In this document: piece by piece, positions 34,164-41,919 of the stretch | How positions within the stretch are numbered: position 1 is the stretch's first letter | Layout of the letters: each line of letters starts with the position of its first letter | NCBI GenBank assembly: GCA_900543165.1 | Contig: UQQQ01000011.1 | Span: 1 to 41,919 of the forward strand | Direction: 5' to 3' | DNA from: an uncultured Dialister sp. | GTDB taxonomy: Bacteria > Bacillota > Negativicutes > Veillonellales > Dialisteraceae | DNA length: 41,919 nucleotides | Program-made: the position numbers and the translations under genes | The notes under the pieces: model-generated | What the model was told of the DNA's origin: nothing | Databases searched by the model: none | What the model saw: only the letters and a program-made list of their open reading frames with translations

Positions 34164-34241
34164 GCTGCCGTCCTGATTTCTTTCAGACTCCCTTCGGGAT
34201 ATCCATAGAGCATGGGCGGATCTCACGTTTCTGTCAGAGAA

Positions 34242-34270
34242 AGAATACTCTATCAAGGGGGGCTTGTCAA
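34242..34270 (-). promoter_or_regulatory. Minus-strand promoter of the panC leader
   Basis: TTGACA (complement of 34265-34270) and TATTCT (complement of 34242-34247) with a 17-bp spacer. Transcription would start near 34235, giving a leader of about 380 nt before panC. Confidence 0.72.
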
Positions 34271-34330
34271 GAGGATAGGGGAAAATGATCCGATGAGCCA
34301 GTCATTGGTATGAAAGGATTAAAAAGGTCA

Positions 34331-34488
34331 GGAAACGCTGATACAATCGTTATCGGATTTCATTCTTGGGTTTTCATACAGAGCGAGGAATCATCGACGC
34401 GAATAGCAAGCCATGCAAGGAGGATGATGACGAAGCCTTGTATAAAAAAACTTGGAGCCTCTGATTTCTCGATTGAATCAGCGTTTCC
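34331..34488. mobile_element. MITE-like element with 19-bp terminal inverted repeats
   Basis: The ends GGAAACGCTGATACAATCG (34331-34349) and, on the other strand, GGAAACGCTGATTCAATCG (34470-34488) differ in one base. The 158-bp element has no credible gene. Its right end, AATCAGCGTTTCCTT, is identical to the IS end at 17981-17995, so it was probably mobilised by that IS5-family transposase. No clear target duplication is visible. Confidence 0.72.
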
Positions 34489-34573
34489 TTGATTCAAAAT
34501 GAACTTACATGCATAAGAAATTAAAGATAATAAAAAGATCATTTTTCAAAACGATATAAAAATTAAAAAATGC

Positions 34574-34602
34574 TTGAAAAATGAGACTAAATTGTGTAAT
34601 AT
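34574..34602 (+). promoter_or_regulatory. Promoter of the TonB-receptor locus
   Basis: TTGAAA (34574-34579) and TAATAT (34597-34602) with a 17-bp spacer and TG just before the -10. It leaves a leader of about 150 nt with an imperfect hairpin (34673-34725, cgctcctgccgtc against gacgggctgaggcg). No known riboswitch is recognised in it. Confidence 0.6.
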
Positions 34603-34759
34603 TAAAACGTTCATGAGATTGATTTCAAAAGTATGAGTTTGGGATTAGCGCCATGGAAGTACTATGTATTCTATCGCTCCTGCCGTCGAAACACGGACAG
34701 ACGGGCTGAGGCGAGGAATAGATGTCTGTTTCTTTGGAATCTTGAGAAAGGAGGGAGAG

Positions 34760-35167
34760 ATGAAGAAGTTATTTTTAGCCTGTTTGTTTTTGCTCGGGTT
34801 TTGTTTCCTGCCGTTTGCACACGCATCGGCGGCGACACAGTCATCGGATACGATGATATTGGAATGGCGAGCAGAGAAGGCGTGGATCGACAAGGGCGAC
34901 CTCTGCCTGCGTGGGACATTCACGAATAAGAGAAAGGATCTCAGTATCACGAAGATCAATCAGTTCGTGACCGAGATCACCTTCACGCGCGCGGATGGCA
35001 GCAAGTATCAGTACGTCGCTATGCCGACAAAAATGCCGTTGGTCAAGATTTCAGCCGGTGGCACTAGAACCGTGACTTTCAATCTGGGGCATTTTGAAGA
35101 TACTTGGAAGGATTGGGTCGCGACTGAGGATTATACATTTACCTACATTACAGGAAAACGCTGGTAA
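34760..35167 (+). CDS. Exported protein of unknown function before the TonB receptor
   Basis: A 135-residue protein with a signal peptide (MKKLFLACLFLLGFCFLPFA, cleavage near AHASA). The mature part looks like a single Ig-like beta domain: ILEWRAEKAWIDKGDLCLRG, then FVTEITFTRADGSKYQYVA and TRTVTFNLGHFED. The pattern, with an acidic/aromatic edge, recalls small periplasmic beta-sandwich proteins such as the SLAP/DUF-type domains, but the family is not identified. AAAGGAGG precedes the ATG. It lies 18 bases upstream of the receptor gene and is probably cotranscribed, so a role in the same uptake system is likely but unproven. Confidence 0.72.
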   Translation: MKKLFLACLFLLGFCFLPFAHASAATQSSDTMILEWRAEKAWIDKGDLCLRGTFTNKRKDLSITKINQFVTEITFTRADGSKYQYVAMPTKMPLVKISAGGTRTVTFNLGHFEDTWKDWVATEDYTFTYITGKRW

Positions 35168-35185
35168 GCAGCGAGAGGGAAATTG

Positions 35186-37714
35186 ATGATGAAAAGAAAA
35201 GCATTATTAACGTTAATGGCAACATCGATGTTGACAATCGGGGGGGGTACTCTGATTCATGCTGCATTCGATGAAAATTTAAATATGTATACGCTCGATG
35301 CCGTTGTCGTCGAGGCAGATAAGACAAAGAATAAATTCGGCGATACCATTACCGAGCAGTCGTACTATCGTACCGGCGGTGATGTGAAGGTCATCACGAG
35401 AGAAGAGATCGAGAAGCGTCACTATACGGATCTGACGGAAGCGATTAAGCGTATTCCTGGCGTTACGTTCCAGAACCCAGGGTATCGCGGCGGGGAATAT
35501 GGATACGAATTCTATAACAATGGCGTATCCATTAACGGGGATACTCGCGTTATTGTTTGTGTCGATGGTCGTCGTGTAGATAATGCGGCAAGTACCCGTG
35601 TTGGTGGAAATAGCAAGAAGGGGACAAAATCCACAGGGGTGAACCTGAATCAGGTCACCAATATGGAAAATGTCGATAAAATTGAAGTCATTAAAGGACC
35701 TGGTGCCTCTGTATATGGCGCAGATGCGACGGGTGGTGTCATTAACATCATCACTAGAAAAGGTGGTGATGATTCTACTGCTACTGTTGATGTGTCTACC
35801 GGCTCTTGGCATCAGCACAATTATGCAGTCAGCGTTTCGGGAACAAAGGGCGATGATAAGTCTCTGCACTATTTCATTTCTGCAAACCGAAACATGTCCG
35901 GCGATACCAAGTATACAGACGGCGTGACTGGAGAAACAGGGACCTTGGGTGGCTCTCGCTGGAAAGAGGATGGCGTTAACATTCGAATCGATAAAGATTT
36001 CGATGCTAATCATTCCTTGAAAATTGCTTATAACCACAAGGATGGGAAAGACGGTTACCCGATCGCTACACCGAGTATGAGATACTGGAACCAGAATGAC
36101 TGGAATCGAATCATTTTTAATGCGGCTGTAGGCGAGCTGGATAAAGATAATAAGTTGATAGCATATAAATACACAACCGAGAAGCCTTCAGATGGCACCC
36201 TATATGAATACGGTGGCAAGAAAAAGGATGGGAAGGATTTTTATTATATCCTAAACAAAAATGGTCAAAAGATCGAAACCTCCACGAAATTAAGCGGCGA
36301 TAAGAAGAATCCAGGTTATCACAATTTATATGCGCTAGATGGGGCTTTGTATAATTCCTTCAGTAAATTTAATAACAATGATGTCGATGTAACCTATACC
36401 TTCAATAAAGATAATGGCATGGACAGCTTTGTTCGTTTGTATTCACAGAGACATCGTTATATGCACCGAGATAAATATAAGTGGACCATCCTCCCGGATG
36501 CAAGCAAGGCATATGATAACATGTTCCCGACAGGGGCAACTAGTGAGCAGCTGAACAAGTGGATTGCTGATAATTTGGCTCCATTCCCGGGAAGCGGAGA
36601 TCAGAAAGCCTTTGACCGCTGGCTGGAATTGACCGGCGGCAAGGCGGGCGAACCAACGAGCTGGCATGATGAACAGAATAAGGGGATCCAGCTGCAGCTA
36701 GCTAAATCACTTGGTATTCACGACGTGATTGCTAGTGTAACCTATGATAAAGCCCGTAATTATTCCAGAAGCATTTCGAATGGTGGTGAAAAAAGTTCTT
36801 ATGTTCAGCGAAAAACATTGCAGGCATATGTACAGGATAAAATCCATCTGACAGATAAATGGGATTTTACACCGGCTATTCGTTACGCCAAGTATAGTTC
36901 TTTTGAACACTCTACAGGCAACACACAGGGTAAAGGCGATACCCATGATCTGAACTACACGATCAATACGGAATATATGTTTAATGATTCCACCAGCATG
37001 TATGCGGGATGGACGAAGGTATTCCGTCCACTTCGTGAAGGGGATTATTCCATTACTGACGGCGTATTTAAAACACCATTGAAAGATGAAGAGGGCAATG
37101 CATGGACATTCGGCGTACGTAAAGAACTCTCTGATAAAACGACGCTGGCTGTTCATTACGATATCACCAAGATGACGAATGCCATTGCTACCCTTCCGAT
37201 TTGGGATGAAGCGCAGCAGAAGCCGGTAAGTACAGCGGTAAATGCCAAGGAAGATAAGCAGTCGTTCAATTTCACGGTAGATCATCAGTTTAACGATCAC
37301 TTGACATTGTCTGCTTCTTATTCCCATATGAAGGATAAATGGAAAGCCAAATCTGGCTGGATTCTCGATGACAGCTGGGGATATGCAAATGAAAGCGATA
37401 TCAATACCGCCATCAACAGCCTTCGTCCACAGAACCATTATTCACTGAATCTCTCTTATGAAAATGGCAAACTGTACACTGGCTTACTGACAAACTGGTA
37501 TACTGGCTGCAGTGAACACGCTTTTACCAATAGACGATTCCTTGTACTGGATTGGAATGTCAACTACCAGCTGACACCGAATATGAATGTATACCTCTTG
37601 ATCAATAACTTGACTAATGAAGGATACGAAACTTCGTATAATTCTTGGAATGGTATTGGTTCCTCGGCCATGCCGGGACGAAGTGTACTGATCGGTGCAA
37701 AGTACACCTTCTGA
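35186..37714 (+). CDS. TonB-dependent outer-membrane receptor
   Basis: An 842-residue receptor. A signal peptide (ending LIHAAF) precedes a TonB-box-like LDAVVVEADKT and the plug domain: GGDVKVITREEIEKRHYTDL, AIKRIPGVTFQNPGYRGG and VDKIEVIKGPGASVYGADAT, then GGVINIITRKGG. The rest is a 22-strand-type barrel with typical NLTNEGYETS near the end and a final aromatic (GAKYTF). The substrate is not evident; the linked binding lipoprotein, permease and ATPase point to an iron complex, heme or corrinoid. The first ATG with AGAGGG at 6 bases is used. The gene is more AT-rich in the middle, as often in fast-evolving barrels. Confidence 0.93.
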   Translation: MMKRKALLTLMATSMLTIGGGTLIHAAFDENLNMYTLDAVVVEADKTKNKFGDTITEQSYYRTGGDVKVITREEIEKRHYTDLTEAIKRIPGVTFQNPGYRGGEYGYEFYNNGVSINGDTRVIVCVDGRRVDNAASTRVGGNSKKGTKSTGVNLNQVTNMENVDKIEVIKGPGASVYGADATGGVINIITRKGGDDSTATVDVSTGSWHQHNYAVSVSGTKGDDKSLHYFISANRNMSGDTKYTDGVTGETGTLGGSRWKEDGVNIRIDKDFDANHSLKIAYNHKDGKDGYPIATPSMRYWNQNDWNRIIFNAAVGELDKDNKLIAYKYTTEKPSDGTLYEYGGKKKDGKDFYYILNKNGQKIETSTKLSGDKKNPGYHNLYALDGALYNSFSKFNNNDVDVTYTFNKDNGMDSFVRLYSQRHRYMHRDKYKWTILPDASKAYDNMFPTGATSEQLNKWIADNLAPFPGSGDQKAFDRWLELTGGKAGEPTSWHDEQNKGIQLQLAKSLGIHDVIASVTYDKARNYSRSISNGGEKSSYVQRKTLQAYVQDKIHLTDKWDFTPAIRYAKYSSFEHSTGNTQGKGDTHDLNYTINTEYMFNDSTSMYAGWTKVFRPLREGDYSITDGVFKTPLKDEEGNAWTFGVRKELSDKTTLAVHYDITKMTNAIATLPIWDEAQQKPVSTAVNAKEDKQSFNFTVDHQFNDHLTLSASYSHMKDKWKAKSGWILDDSWGYANESDINTAINSLRPQNHYSLNLSYENGKLYTGLLTNWYTGCSEHAFTNRRFLVLDWNVNYQLTPNMNVYLLINNLTNEGYETSYNSWNGIGSSAMPGRSVLIGAKYTF

Positions 37715-37741
37715 TTCAAATCGTAGATTTTTGTATGCACG

Positions 37742-37775
37742 AAAAGTGCGCCTGCCTTTTCCCGCGCACTTTTTA
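37742..37775 (+). terminator. Terminator after the receptor gene
   Basis: Perfect 10-bp stem aaaagtgcgc/gcgcactttt with a 12-nt loop and T run. Some transcription probably reads through to the following genes. Confidence 0.85.
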
Positions 37776-37798
37776 CCATATCTACAGGAGACAAACAA

Positions 37799-38443
37799 AT
37801 GAAAAAGATGCAAATCATTGCGCTCGCTGCTCTCCTTCTGACCGTGCCGCTTGGCATTGTCCATCCTGTCTATGCAGCTGCAGAAGGGACGCAGGTGGAG
37901 CAGCAGAAACGGCCGCCGCGCCGTCCTCAACTGACCATGGAAGAGATGCAGACTGTCCTCTCCCAGAAATATTTCGTCACTCCGGAAGAGACGAAGAGCC
38001 TGATCGATAGCGGGACGAGCTTCCGCGATCTGGAACGCGCGGCGAAGCTCTCTTATATTTCCGGAAAACCGGTGAAAGATATCCTCGCACTGAAGAAAGA
38101 TGAACCGTGGCAGCGCGTGGAAGTACTGATCGGTGCGGTGGGGGAGAAGGCCTATCAGAAAGACCTCGAGCTCAAAGCCGTGAATCTCGAACGTTGGTGG
38201 GGCATCCCAAAGAAGGTCGGGATGCGCTACATGAGACAGGGCTACCCCATGCATTATGTGAAAGTGACGTGGATCCTTGCCAAGCATTCCGACTGGACGA
38301 TGGACGCCATCTTGAAAGATAAGAAGTATGGTGAAAATTGGAAAGCCTGGTGCAAGAGAAATCTCGGTATCGATGGGGAAACGTATGATGCATGGATCGG
38401 GGAGTATAAGAACCCGACCTATTTTCCGGGGAAGTATTTTTAA
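37799..38443 (+). CDS. Exported protein of unknown function in the uptake operon
   Basis: A 214-residue protein with a signal peptide (MKKMQIIALAALLLTVPLGI, cleavage near VYAAA). The mature chain starts with a basic, Pro-rich stretch (KRPPRRPQLTMEEMQ), then is mostly helical. It contains two related segments, AAKLSYISGKPVKDILALKK and VKVTWILAKHSDWTMDAILK, which suggest a tandem helical repeat. I recognise no enzyme motif. It begins 24 bases after a terminator and ends directly against the start codon of the binding lipoprotein, so it belongs to this uptake operon. Confidence 0.72.
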   Translation: MKKMQIIALAALLLTVPLGIVHPVYAAAEGTQVEQQKRPPRRPQLTMEEMQTVLSQKYFVTPEETKSLIDSGTSFRDLERAAKLSYISGKPVKDILALKKDEPWQRVEVLIGAVGEKAYQKDLELKAVNLERWWGIPKKVGMRYMRQGYPMHYVKVTWILAKHSDWTMDAILKDKKYGENWKAWCKRNLGIDGETYDAWIGEYKNPTYFPGKYF

Positions 38444-39445
38444 ATGAAAAAGATATGGATAGCGGCGGCGCTTCTTTCCTGTTGCCTTCTCTCGGGCTGC
38501 AGTCCAATGGTGAAGGAGGGGGCGCCGCGGATGGAAGCGGTGGTGGAGGATTCGGCTCATTATCCTGTCACCGTTGAAACGTTAAACAGTCACGGAGAGA
38601 TGCGGGAGGAGACGTTCAAGAAGCCGCCGAAGCGGGTGGTGTGCATCTGGCAGAACTCTATCGAAAATCTTCTGGCTCTTGGCGTAGGGGATCGGATCGT
38701 AGCAGCGATGGGGCTGCCGGATGGGAGCTATCTCCGTCCGGAGTATCGCGAGACGTATGCGAAGATCCCGTATACGAGTATGGAAAATCTGGACATGGAG
38801 ACGGTGATGCTGCAGGATCCGGATCTCATCGTGGGCTGGGCATCGTCTTTCGATAAGAAGACGCTCCGCGGGACGGATTTCTGGGAAGGCCGCGGTGTCG
38901 GGACATACATAGCGCCCGGGTCTTCGTCGAAGATCCAAGTACATACGATCGACTATGAGTATCAGGATATCTTGAATCTCGGGAGGATTTTTGACCGGGA
39001 GGAGAAGGCTCAAGAGCTGGTCTCTAAGATGCAGGATGAGATCGAGCGTGCGGAAGGGAAGGCGCAAAGCATGGGGCATCATCCGCGGGGGCTTATCATC
39101 GAGTATCTGGGGAAGGATATCACGGTCTACGGAGAACGCTCGCTGGCAGGAAATATCCTTACGTCTATGGGCGGGGAGCTTCTTGGTGTCGGTATGCGTA
39201 CGATCAGCAAGGAGCAGCTGATCGAGATGGATCCCGAGGCGCTTTTCATGGTGGTCTGCGAAAATGCGTATGATCAGATGGATCAGATCGTAGAACGGCT
39301 GTATCAGGATCAGGCGCTGCAGGGGCTCAAGTGTGTGAAGGAGAAGCGCATTTATCCGCTCCCTCTTTACGCCATCTACAGTGCAGGCGTGCGGACTTAT
39401 GATGGGATACAGATTATCGGGAAAGGGCTTTACCCGGAGGAATAA
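38444..39445 (+). CDS. Periplasmic iron-complex/corrinoid-binding lipoprotein (FecB/BtuF family)
   Basis: A 333-residue class III substrate-binding protein. The lipobox LLSGC puts the acylated cysteine at about residue 19. The N-lobe carries PKRVVCIWQNSIENLLALGVG and the typical NLDMETVMLQDPDLIVGWAS. A long helix (about 180-215) links to the C-lobe (LIIEYLGKDITVYGERSLAG and MDPEALFMVVCE). It delivers ligand to the FecCD-type permease encoded four bases downstream. The ligand cannot be told from sequence; ferric siderophore, heme or cobamide are all possible. The ATG follows the preceding stop without a gap. Confidence 0.9.
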   Translation: MKKIWIAAALLSCCLLSGCSPMVKEGAPRMEAVVEDSAHYPVTVETLNSHGEMREETFKKPPKRVVCIWQNSIENLLALGVGDRIVAAMGLPDGSYLRPEYRETYAKIPYTSMENLDMETVMLQDPDLIVGWASSFDKKTLRGTDFWEGRGVGTYIAPGSSSKIQVHTIDYEYQDILNLGRIFDREEKAQELVSKMQDEIERAEGKAQSMGHHPRGLIIEYLGKDITVYGERSLAGNILTSMGGELLGVGMRTISKEQLIEMDPEALFMVVCENAYDQMDQIVERLYQDQALQGLKCVKEKRIYPLPLYAIYSAGVRTYDGIQIIGKGLYPEE

Positions 39446-39448
39446 TGT

Positions 39449-40507
39449 ATGAAAAATTATCTAAAAGACATCGGCTTTGCCGCTTTCTTGCTGGTTTTAG
39501 CCGTGCTTCTCTTGCTCTCGCTTTTCTGGGCGCTCAGCATCGGGACTGTGAAGCTGCCGGCCGGAGATATTTATGATGCCGTGCTTCATCAGTTCACGAG
39601 CGGACTGCCAATCGAGGCGACGGGGCAGGGGCCGGTCCATGACATTGTCTGGCTTCTTCGTCTGCCGCGCCTTATTCTGGCAGCGCTCGTCGGGGCAGGG
39701 CTTGCGTCCTGCGGGGTCATCATGCAGGCGATCGTAAAGAATCCATTGGCGGATCCGTATATTCTCGGGATTTCTTCTGGTGCGTCACTCGGTGCGACTT
39801 CTGCGATCCTTCTGGGCGTCGGGGCAGCGCTGGGACCGAATTTTGTCGGTATCACTGCTTTTATAGGAGCCTTTGTGATTTCGCTGGCGGTACTCTTTAT
39901 TTCTAATCTAGGCGGCCGGTCGAACTCGATGAAACTGCTTTTGGCAGGTATGGCATTATCGGCGGTGTGCGGAGCGTTTTCCAGCTTTATTGTGTACTTT
40001 GCTAATAATAAAGAGGGGATGCAGACGATCGCGTACTGGATGATGGGAAGTCTTGCTGGGGCACAGTGGGGAGAGCTCGCGGTGATCGCGCCGATCATCA
40101 TGGCTTCGATCCTTTTTTTCTGGACGCAGAGCCGTGTGCTGAATCTGATGCTTCTCGGTGATGAGTCAGCGATCACGATGGGGACGGATCTCCATGCGTA
40201 CCGGCAGTGGTATCTTCTGATTTCTTCTCTTATCGTAGGTTTTGCGGTGTACTCGGCTGGGATGATCGGCTTTGTTGGTCTGATCGTTCCACATGTCATC
40301 CGCATGTTCACGGGACCGGATCACAAGAGACTGCTTCCTGTCGCAGCGCTTGTGGGAGCGATCTTCCTTGTCGTGGCGGATGGTCTTTGCCGCGTGATCA
40401 TCCCGCATACGGAGCTTCCGATCGGTATCCTGATTTCCATGATCGGCGCGCCAAGCTTCATTTATCTGATGATTAAGAAAACATATGGATTCGGAGGGAG
40501 TGACTGA
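39449..40507 (+). CDS. FecCD/BtuC-family ABC transporter permease
   Basis: A 352-residue permease with about ten membrane helices. LRLPRLILAALVGAGLASCG, QAIVKNPLADPYILGISSGA and VGLIVPHVIRMFTGPDHKRL are signatures of the iron-siderophore/vitamin B12 permease family. The ends are normal. The stop shares bases with the ATPase start (TGATG), showing coupling. It should work as a dimer with two ATPase subunits. Confidence 0.95.
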   Translation: MKNYLKDIGFAAFLLVLAVLLLLSLFWALSIGTVKLPAGDIYDAVLHQFTSGLPIEATGQGPVHDIVWLLRLPRLILAALVGAGLASCGVIMQAIVKNPLADPYILGISSGASLGATSAILLGVGAALGPNFVGITAFIGAFVISLAVLFISNLGGRSNSMKLLLAGMALSAVCGAFSSFIVYFANNKEGMQTIAYWMMGSLAGAQWGELAVIAPIIMASILFFWTQSRVLNLMLLGDESAITMGTDLHAYRQWYLLISSLIVGFAVYSAGMIGFVGLIVPHVIRMFTGPDHKRLLPVAALVGAIFLVVADGLCRVIIPHTELPIGILISMIGAPSFIYLMIKKTYGFGGSD

Positions 40508-41319
40508 TGGAGATCCTGGCAGAAGCGGTGAAGTATTTCATCGGGAAGAAAGAGATCCTGAAAGGGATCGACCTTGCCCTTCATCCAAAGGAGTTTCTGG
40601 GGATCATAGGGCCTAATGGCAGCGGAAAGAGCACTTTTCTGAAATGCGTGTATCGTGTACAGAAGCCGACAGAGGGGATGATCCGCTTTGACGGAAAGCT
40701 CCTAGATGAGATGTCATATCGGGAGTCGGCACTGAAGCTGGCGGTGGTGGCACAGCACAATTATTATAATTTTGATTTTTCCGTGCTCGATGTGGTGCTG
40801 ATGGGGCGCTCGCCGCACAAGAAGATGATGGACAGGGACAATGCGGAGGACTATCGTCTGGCGCATGAATCGCTCTCTATCGTCGGGCTCTCAGGCTTTG
40901 AAGCACGTAATTTTTCGACGCTCTCCGGGGGTGAGCAGCAGCGCGTGATCCTCGCACGGGCGCTCACACAGCAGACGGAATGTCTGGTCCTCGATGAACC
41001 GACGAATCATCTCGATATCAAGTACCAGCTGGAGATCATGGACATCGTCAAGGGGCTGGGGCATACGGTGGTCGCAGCGGTGCATGATCTGAACATAGCA
41101 TCGATGTACTGTGATCGTCTGATCGCGATACGGCAGGGGGAAGTGGTGGGTGTTGGTACGCCTCATGAGCTCTTGACGGTGGATTTCATCAAAGCGCTCT
41201 ACGATGTCGATAGCGAGATCCATTATGATGAAAAAACGGGGCGCATGAATATCATGTACATTCCGCGCCATTGGAAGGAGGCCGATGATGAAACGGATCG
41301 TGATTTTAACATGTCTTAA
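40507..41319 (+). CDS. FecE/FepC-family ABC transporter ATPase
   Basis: A 270-residue ATPase with Walker A GPNGSGKST (about 36-44), Q-loop VAQHNYYNFDFSV, signature LSGGEQQRV, Walker B CLVLDEPTNHLD and the H-loop AAVHDLN. The order binding protein, permease, ATPase is typical of iron-complex/B12 importers. It overlaps the permease gene by one base and the next gene by about 30. Confidence 0.95.
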   Translation: MEILAEAVKYFIGKKEILKGIDLALHPKEFLGIIGPNGSGKSTFLKCVYRVQKPTEGMIRFDGKLLDEMSYRESALKLAVVAQHNYYNFDFSVLDVVLMGRSPHKKMMDRDNAEDYRLAHESLSIVGLSGFEARNFSTLSGGEQQRVILARALTQQTECLVLDEPTNHLDIKYQLEIMDIVKGLGHTVVAAVHDLNIASMYCDRLIAIRQGEVVGVGTPHELLTVDFIKALYDVDSEIHYDEKTGRMNIMYIPRHWKEADDETDRDFNMS

Positions 41320-41641
41320 GGCAAGCCGTGTCTGCACGGGGGCGGCTTGCTTTCAGGCGTTCAACCAGCGGACGAGGTCCTTTGCCCGCTACGGGAAGGA
41401 GCCGCTGGAGATCGAGGCTTTCATGCGGTGCAGCGGCTGCGGGCATACCCTGGAAAATGACAGGGGGCTCCAAGAAAAGGTGGAGCGGATCGTAAAGCTG
41501 CATCCGGAGGCAGTCCACCTCGGAATCTGCTGCTGTCATGATGGGAGAGATCAGGAGCTGTGCCGGGAGATCGAAGCACTTGCAGGTATCTTTCGGGAGA
41601 ATGGCATCGAGGTCGTGCGGGGCACGCATTCGGAATTTTGA
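41288..41641 (+). CDS. CGGC-domain cysteine-rich protein
   Basis: A 117-residue protein (118 if translation starts at 41285) with Cys in LTCLKASRVCTGAACFQAF, MRCSGCGHTLE, LGICCCHDG and ELCREIE. The layout (an N-terminal ILTC, then CTGAACF, then a CSGCG) matches the CGGC family, thought to bind metal. The start at 41288 has AAGGAGG at 6 bases; the gene begins inside the ATPase gene, so it is the last member of the uptake operon. A role in handling the imported metal is inference. Confidence 0.8.
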   Translation: MKRIVILTCLKASRVCTGAACFQAFNQRTRSFARYGKEPLEIEAFMRCSGCGHTLENDRGLQEKVERIVKLHPEAVHLGICCCHDGRDQELCREIEALAGIFRENGIEVVRGTHSEF

Positions 41642-41721
41642 GTAAAAAAGAAGGGGCTGTAAAATAACGATCATCTCATTTTCGCGTTCAATCTGCCGCG
41701 GGGAACTTGCAGCTCTCATAG

Positions 41722-41804
41722 GAGTAACCGGGAAACCTTATCCCAGCTGTCTTTTATGCCATAGTCACCCTATCCGCCACTGCGGTGCACCTTCCCCTAG
41801 AGGG
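41722..41804 (-). repeat. 83-bp dispersed repeat, copy 2 (inverted relative to copy 1)
   Basis: The reverse complement of this block matches 1278-1360 from ctctagggg-type hairpin to gttactc, with about 8 differences. It lies 80 bases after the last gene of the uptake operon. Confidence 0.85.
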
Positions 41805-41879
41805 TAATGTTATTAAGTTAAGCGGCAGAACATTCTTGGCTCCCCATCGGGGGAGCTGCCCGGAGGCTTGTGCAAGCGA

Positions 41880-41918
41880 ACTGGATTTTTAGGAGTGAAG
41901 CGACGCGAAAATCCAGTG
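41880..41918. repeat. Inverted repeat at the window end
   Basis: actggatttt and aaaatccagt form a 10-bp stem with a loop of about 19 bases (taggagtgaagcgacgcg region). Another palindrome, ggctccccatcgggggagc, lies at 41839-41857. Both look like members of the same dispersed repeat population; the window ends here. Confidence 0.55.
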
Positions 41919-41919
41919 A

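Noticed and set aside
33918..34235. T-box riboswitch upstream of panC
   Set aside because: The T-box consensus AGGGTGGNACCGCG is not present, and no specifier loop can be placed; only a loose similarity remains.
34310..34542. Two 60-codon frames on opposite strands over the MITE
   Set aside because: They have no ribosome binding site and coincide with the inverted-repeat element.
34603..34759. Cobalamin riboswitch before the TonB locus
   Set aside because: The B12-box core is not visible; only an imperfect hairpin is present.
41839..41857. ggctccccatcgggggagc resembles the CRISPR repeat stem
   Set aside because: Only the palindrome is shared; the GTGGATTGAAAT tail and any spacing are absent. 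It belongs to the dispersed palindromes.

Overview
The window reads like the chromosome of a diderm Firmicute (class Negativicutes, most like Dialister or Megasphaera; genus not proven). It combines Gram-positive-style ribosome binding sites and promoters with outer-membrane functions: an LptD/OstA-like protein, a TonB-dependent receptor and a secretin. The host sequence is moderately GC-rich. Two clearly AT-rich islands (about 18.0-21.5 kb and 28.1-31.5 kb) look acquired.

Layout. 1-890: 3' end of a 23S rRNA gene, 5S rRNA and the rRNA terminator. 1557-2948: a PilM/PilN-like (GspL-like) type IV pilus protein. 3173-9806: a type I-C CRISPR-Cas locus in its usual order (cas3-5-8c-7-4-1-2) with an array of only two repeats and one spacer. 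Four of the seven genes are damaged: cas5 lost its 3' end, cas8c has a large internal deletion, cas7 a frameshift at an A7 run, and cas1 an in-frame TGA. 10120-15448: two exported proteins of unknown function, an LptD-like protein, a PilP-like protein and a secretin. 15600-17486: an ABC-F ATPase. 17645-17995: remnant of an IS5-family element. 17994-21471 (minus): a BcgI-like restriction-modification system (specificity subunit, nuclease-methylase fusion, XRE regulator) with a palindromic operator. 22571-24391: typA. 24764-25706 (minus): an internally deleted cation/proton antiporter. 26105-27962: a DUF1847 protein and a YczE-like membrane protein.

28016-31566 is the most interesting part: a compact, AT-rich RiPP cassette that I cannot assign to a described product. 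A 37-residue precursor (not an obvious gene because of its size) has its own consensus promoter and ends in CSCNGGDDNPWPN. It is followed by a radical SAM/SPASM maturase, an ABC exporter without a peptidase domain, and a PqqD-like recognition protein. A CX3D motif in the core suggests a Cys-to-Asp thioether (ranthipeptide-type) product. The cassette is bounded by 19-bp direct repeats and terminators.

31574-33855 (minus): panC-panD followed by a BASS-family transporter, with no panB, suggesting that pantoate or ketopantoate is imported. The panC transcript has a long leader with a promoter, a possible small ORF and a terminator just before panC. 34331-34488: a MITE-like element whose 19-bp terminal inverted repeats match the end of the IS remnant at 17981. 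34760-41641: an iron-complex/heme/corrinoid uptake locus (exported protein, TonB-dependent receptor, exported protein, binding lipoprotein, permease, ATPase, CGGC-domain protein).

Intergenic regions are crowded with dispersed palindromic repeats, including an 83-bp repeat found inverted at both ends of the window, a 70-bp family in three copies, and low-complexity 7-8 bp arrays.
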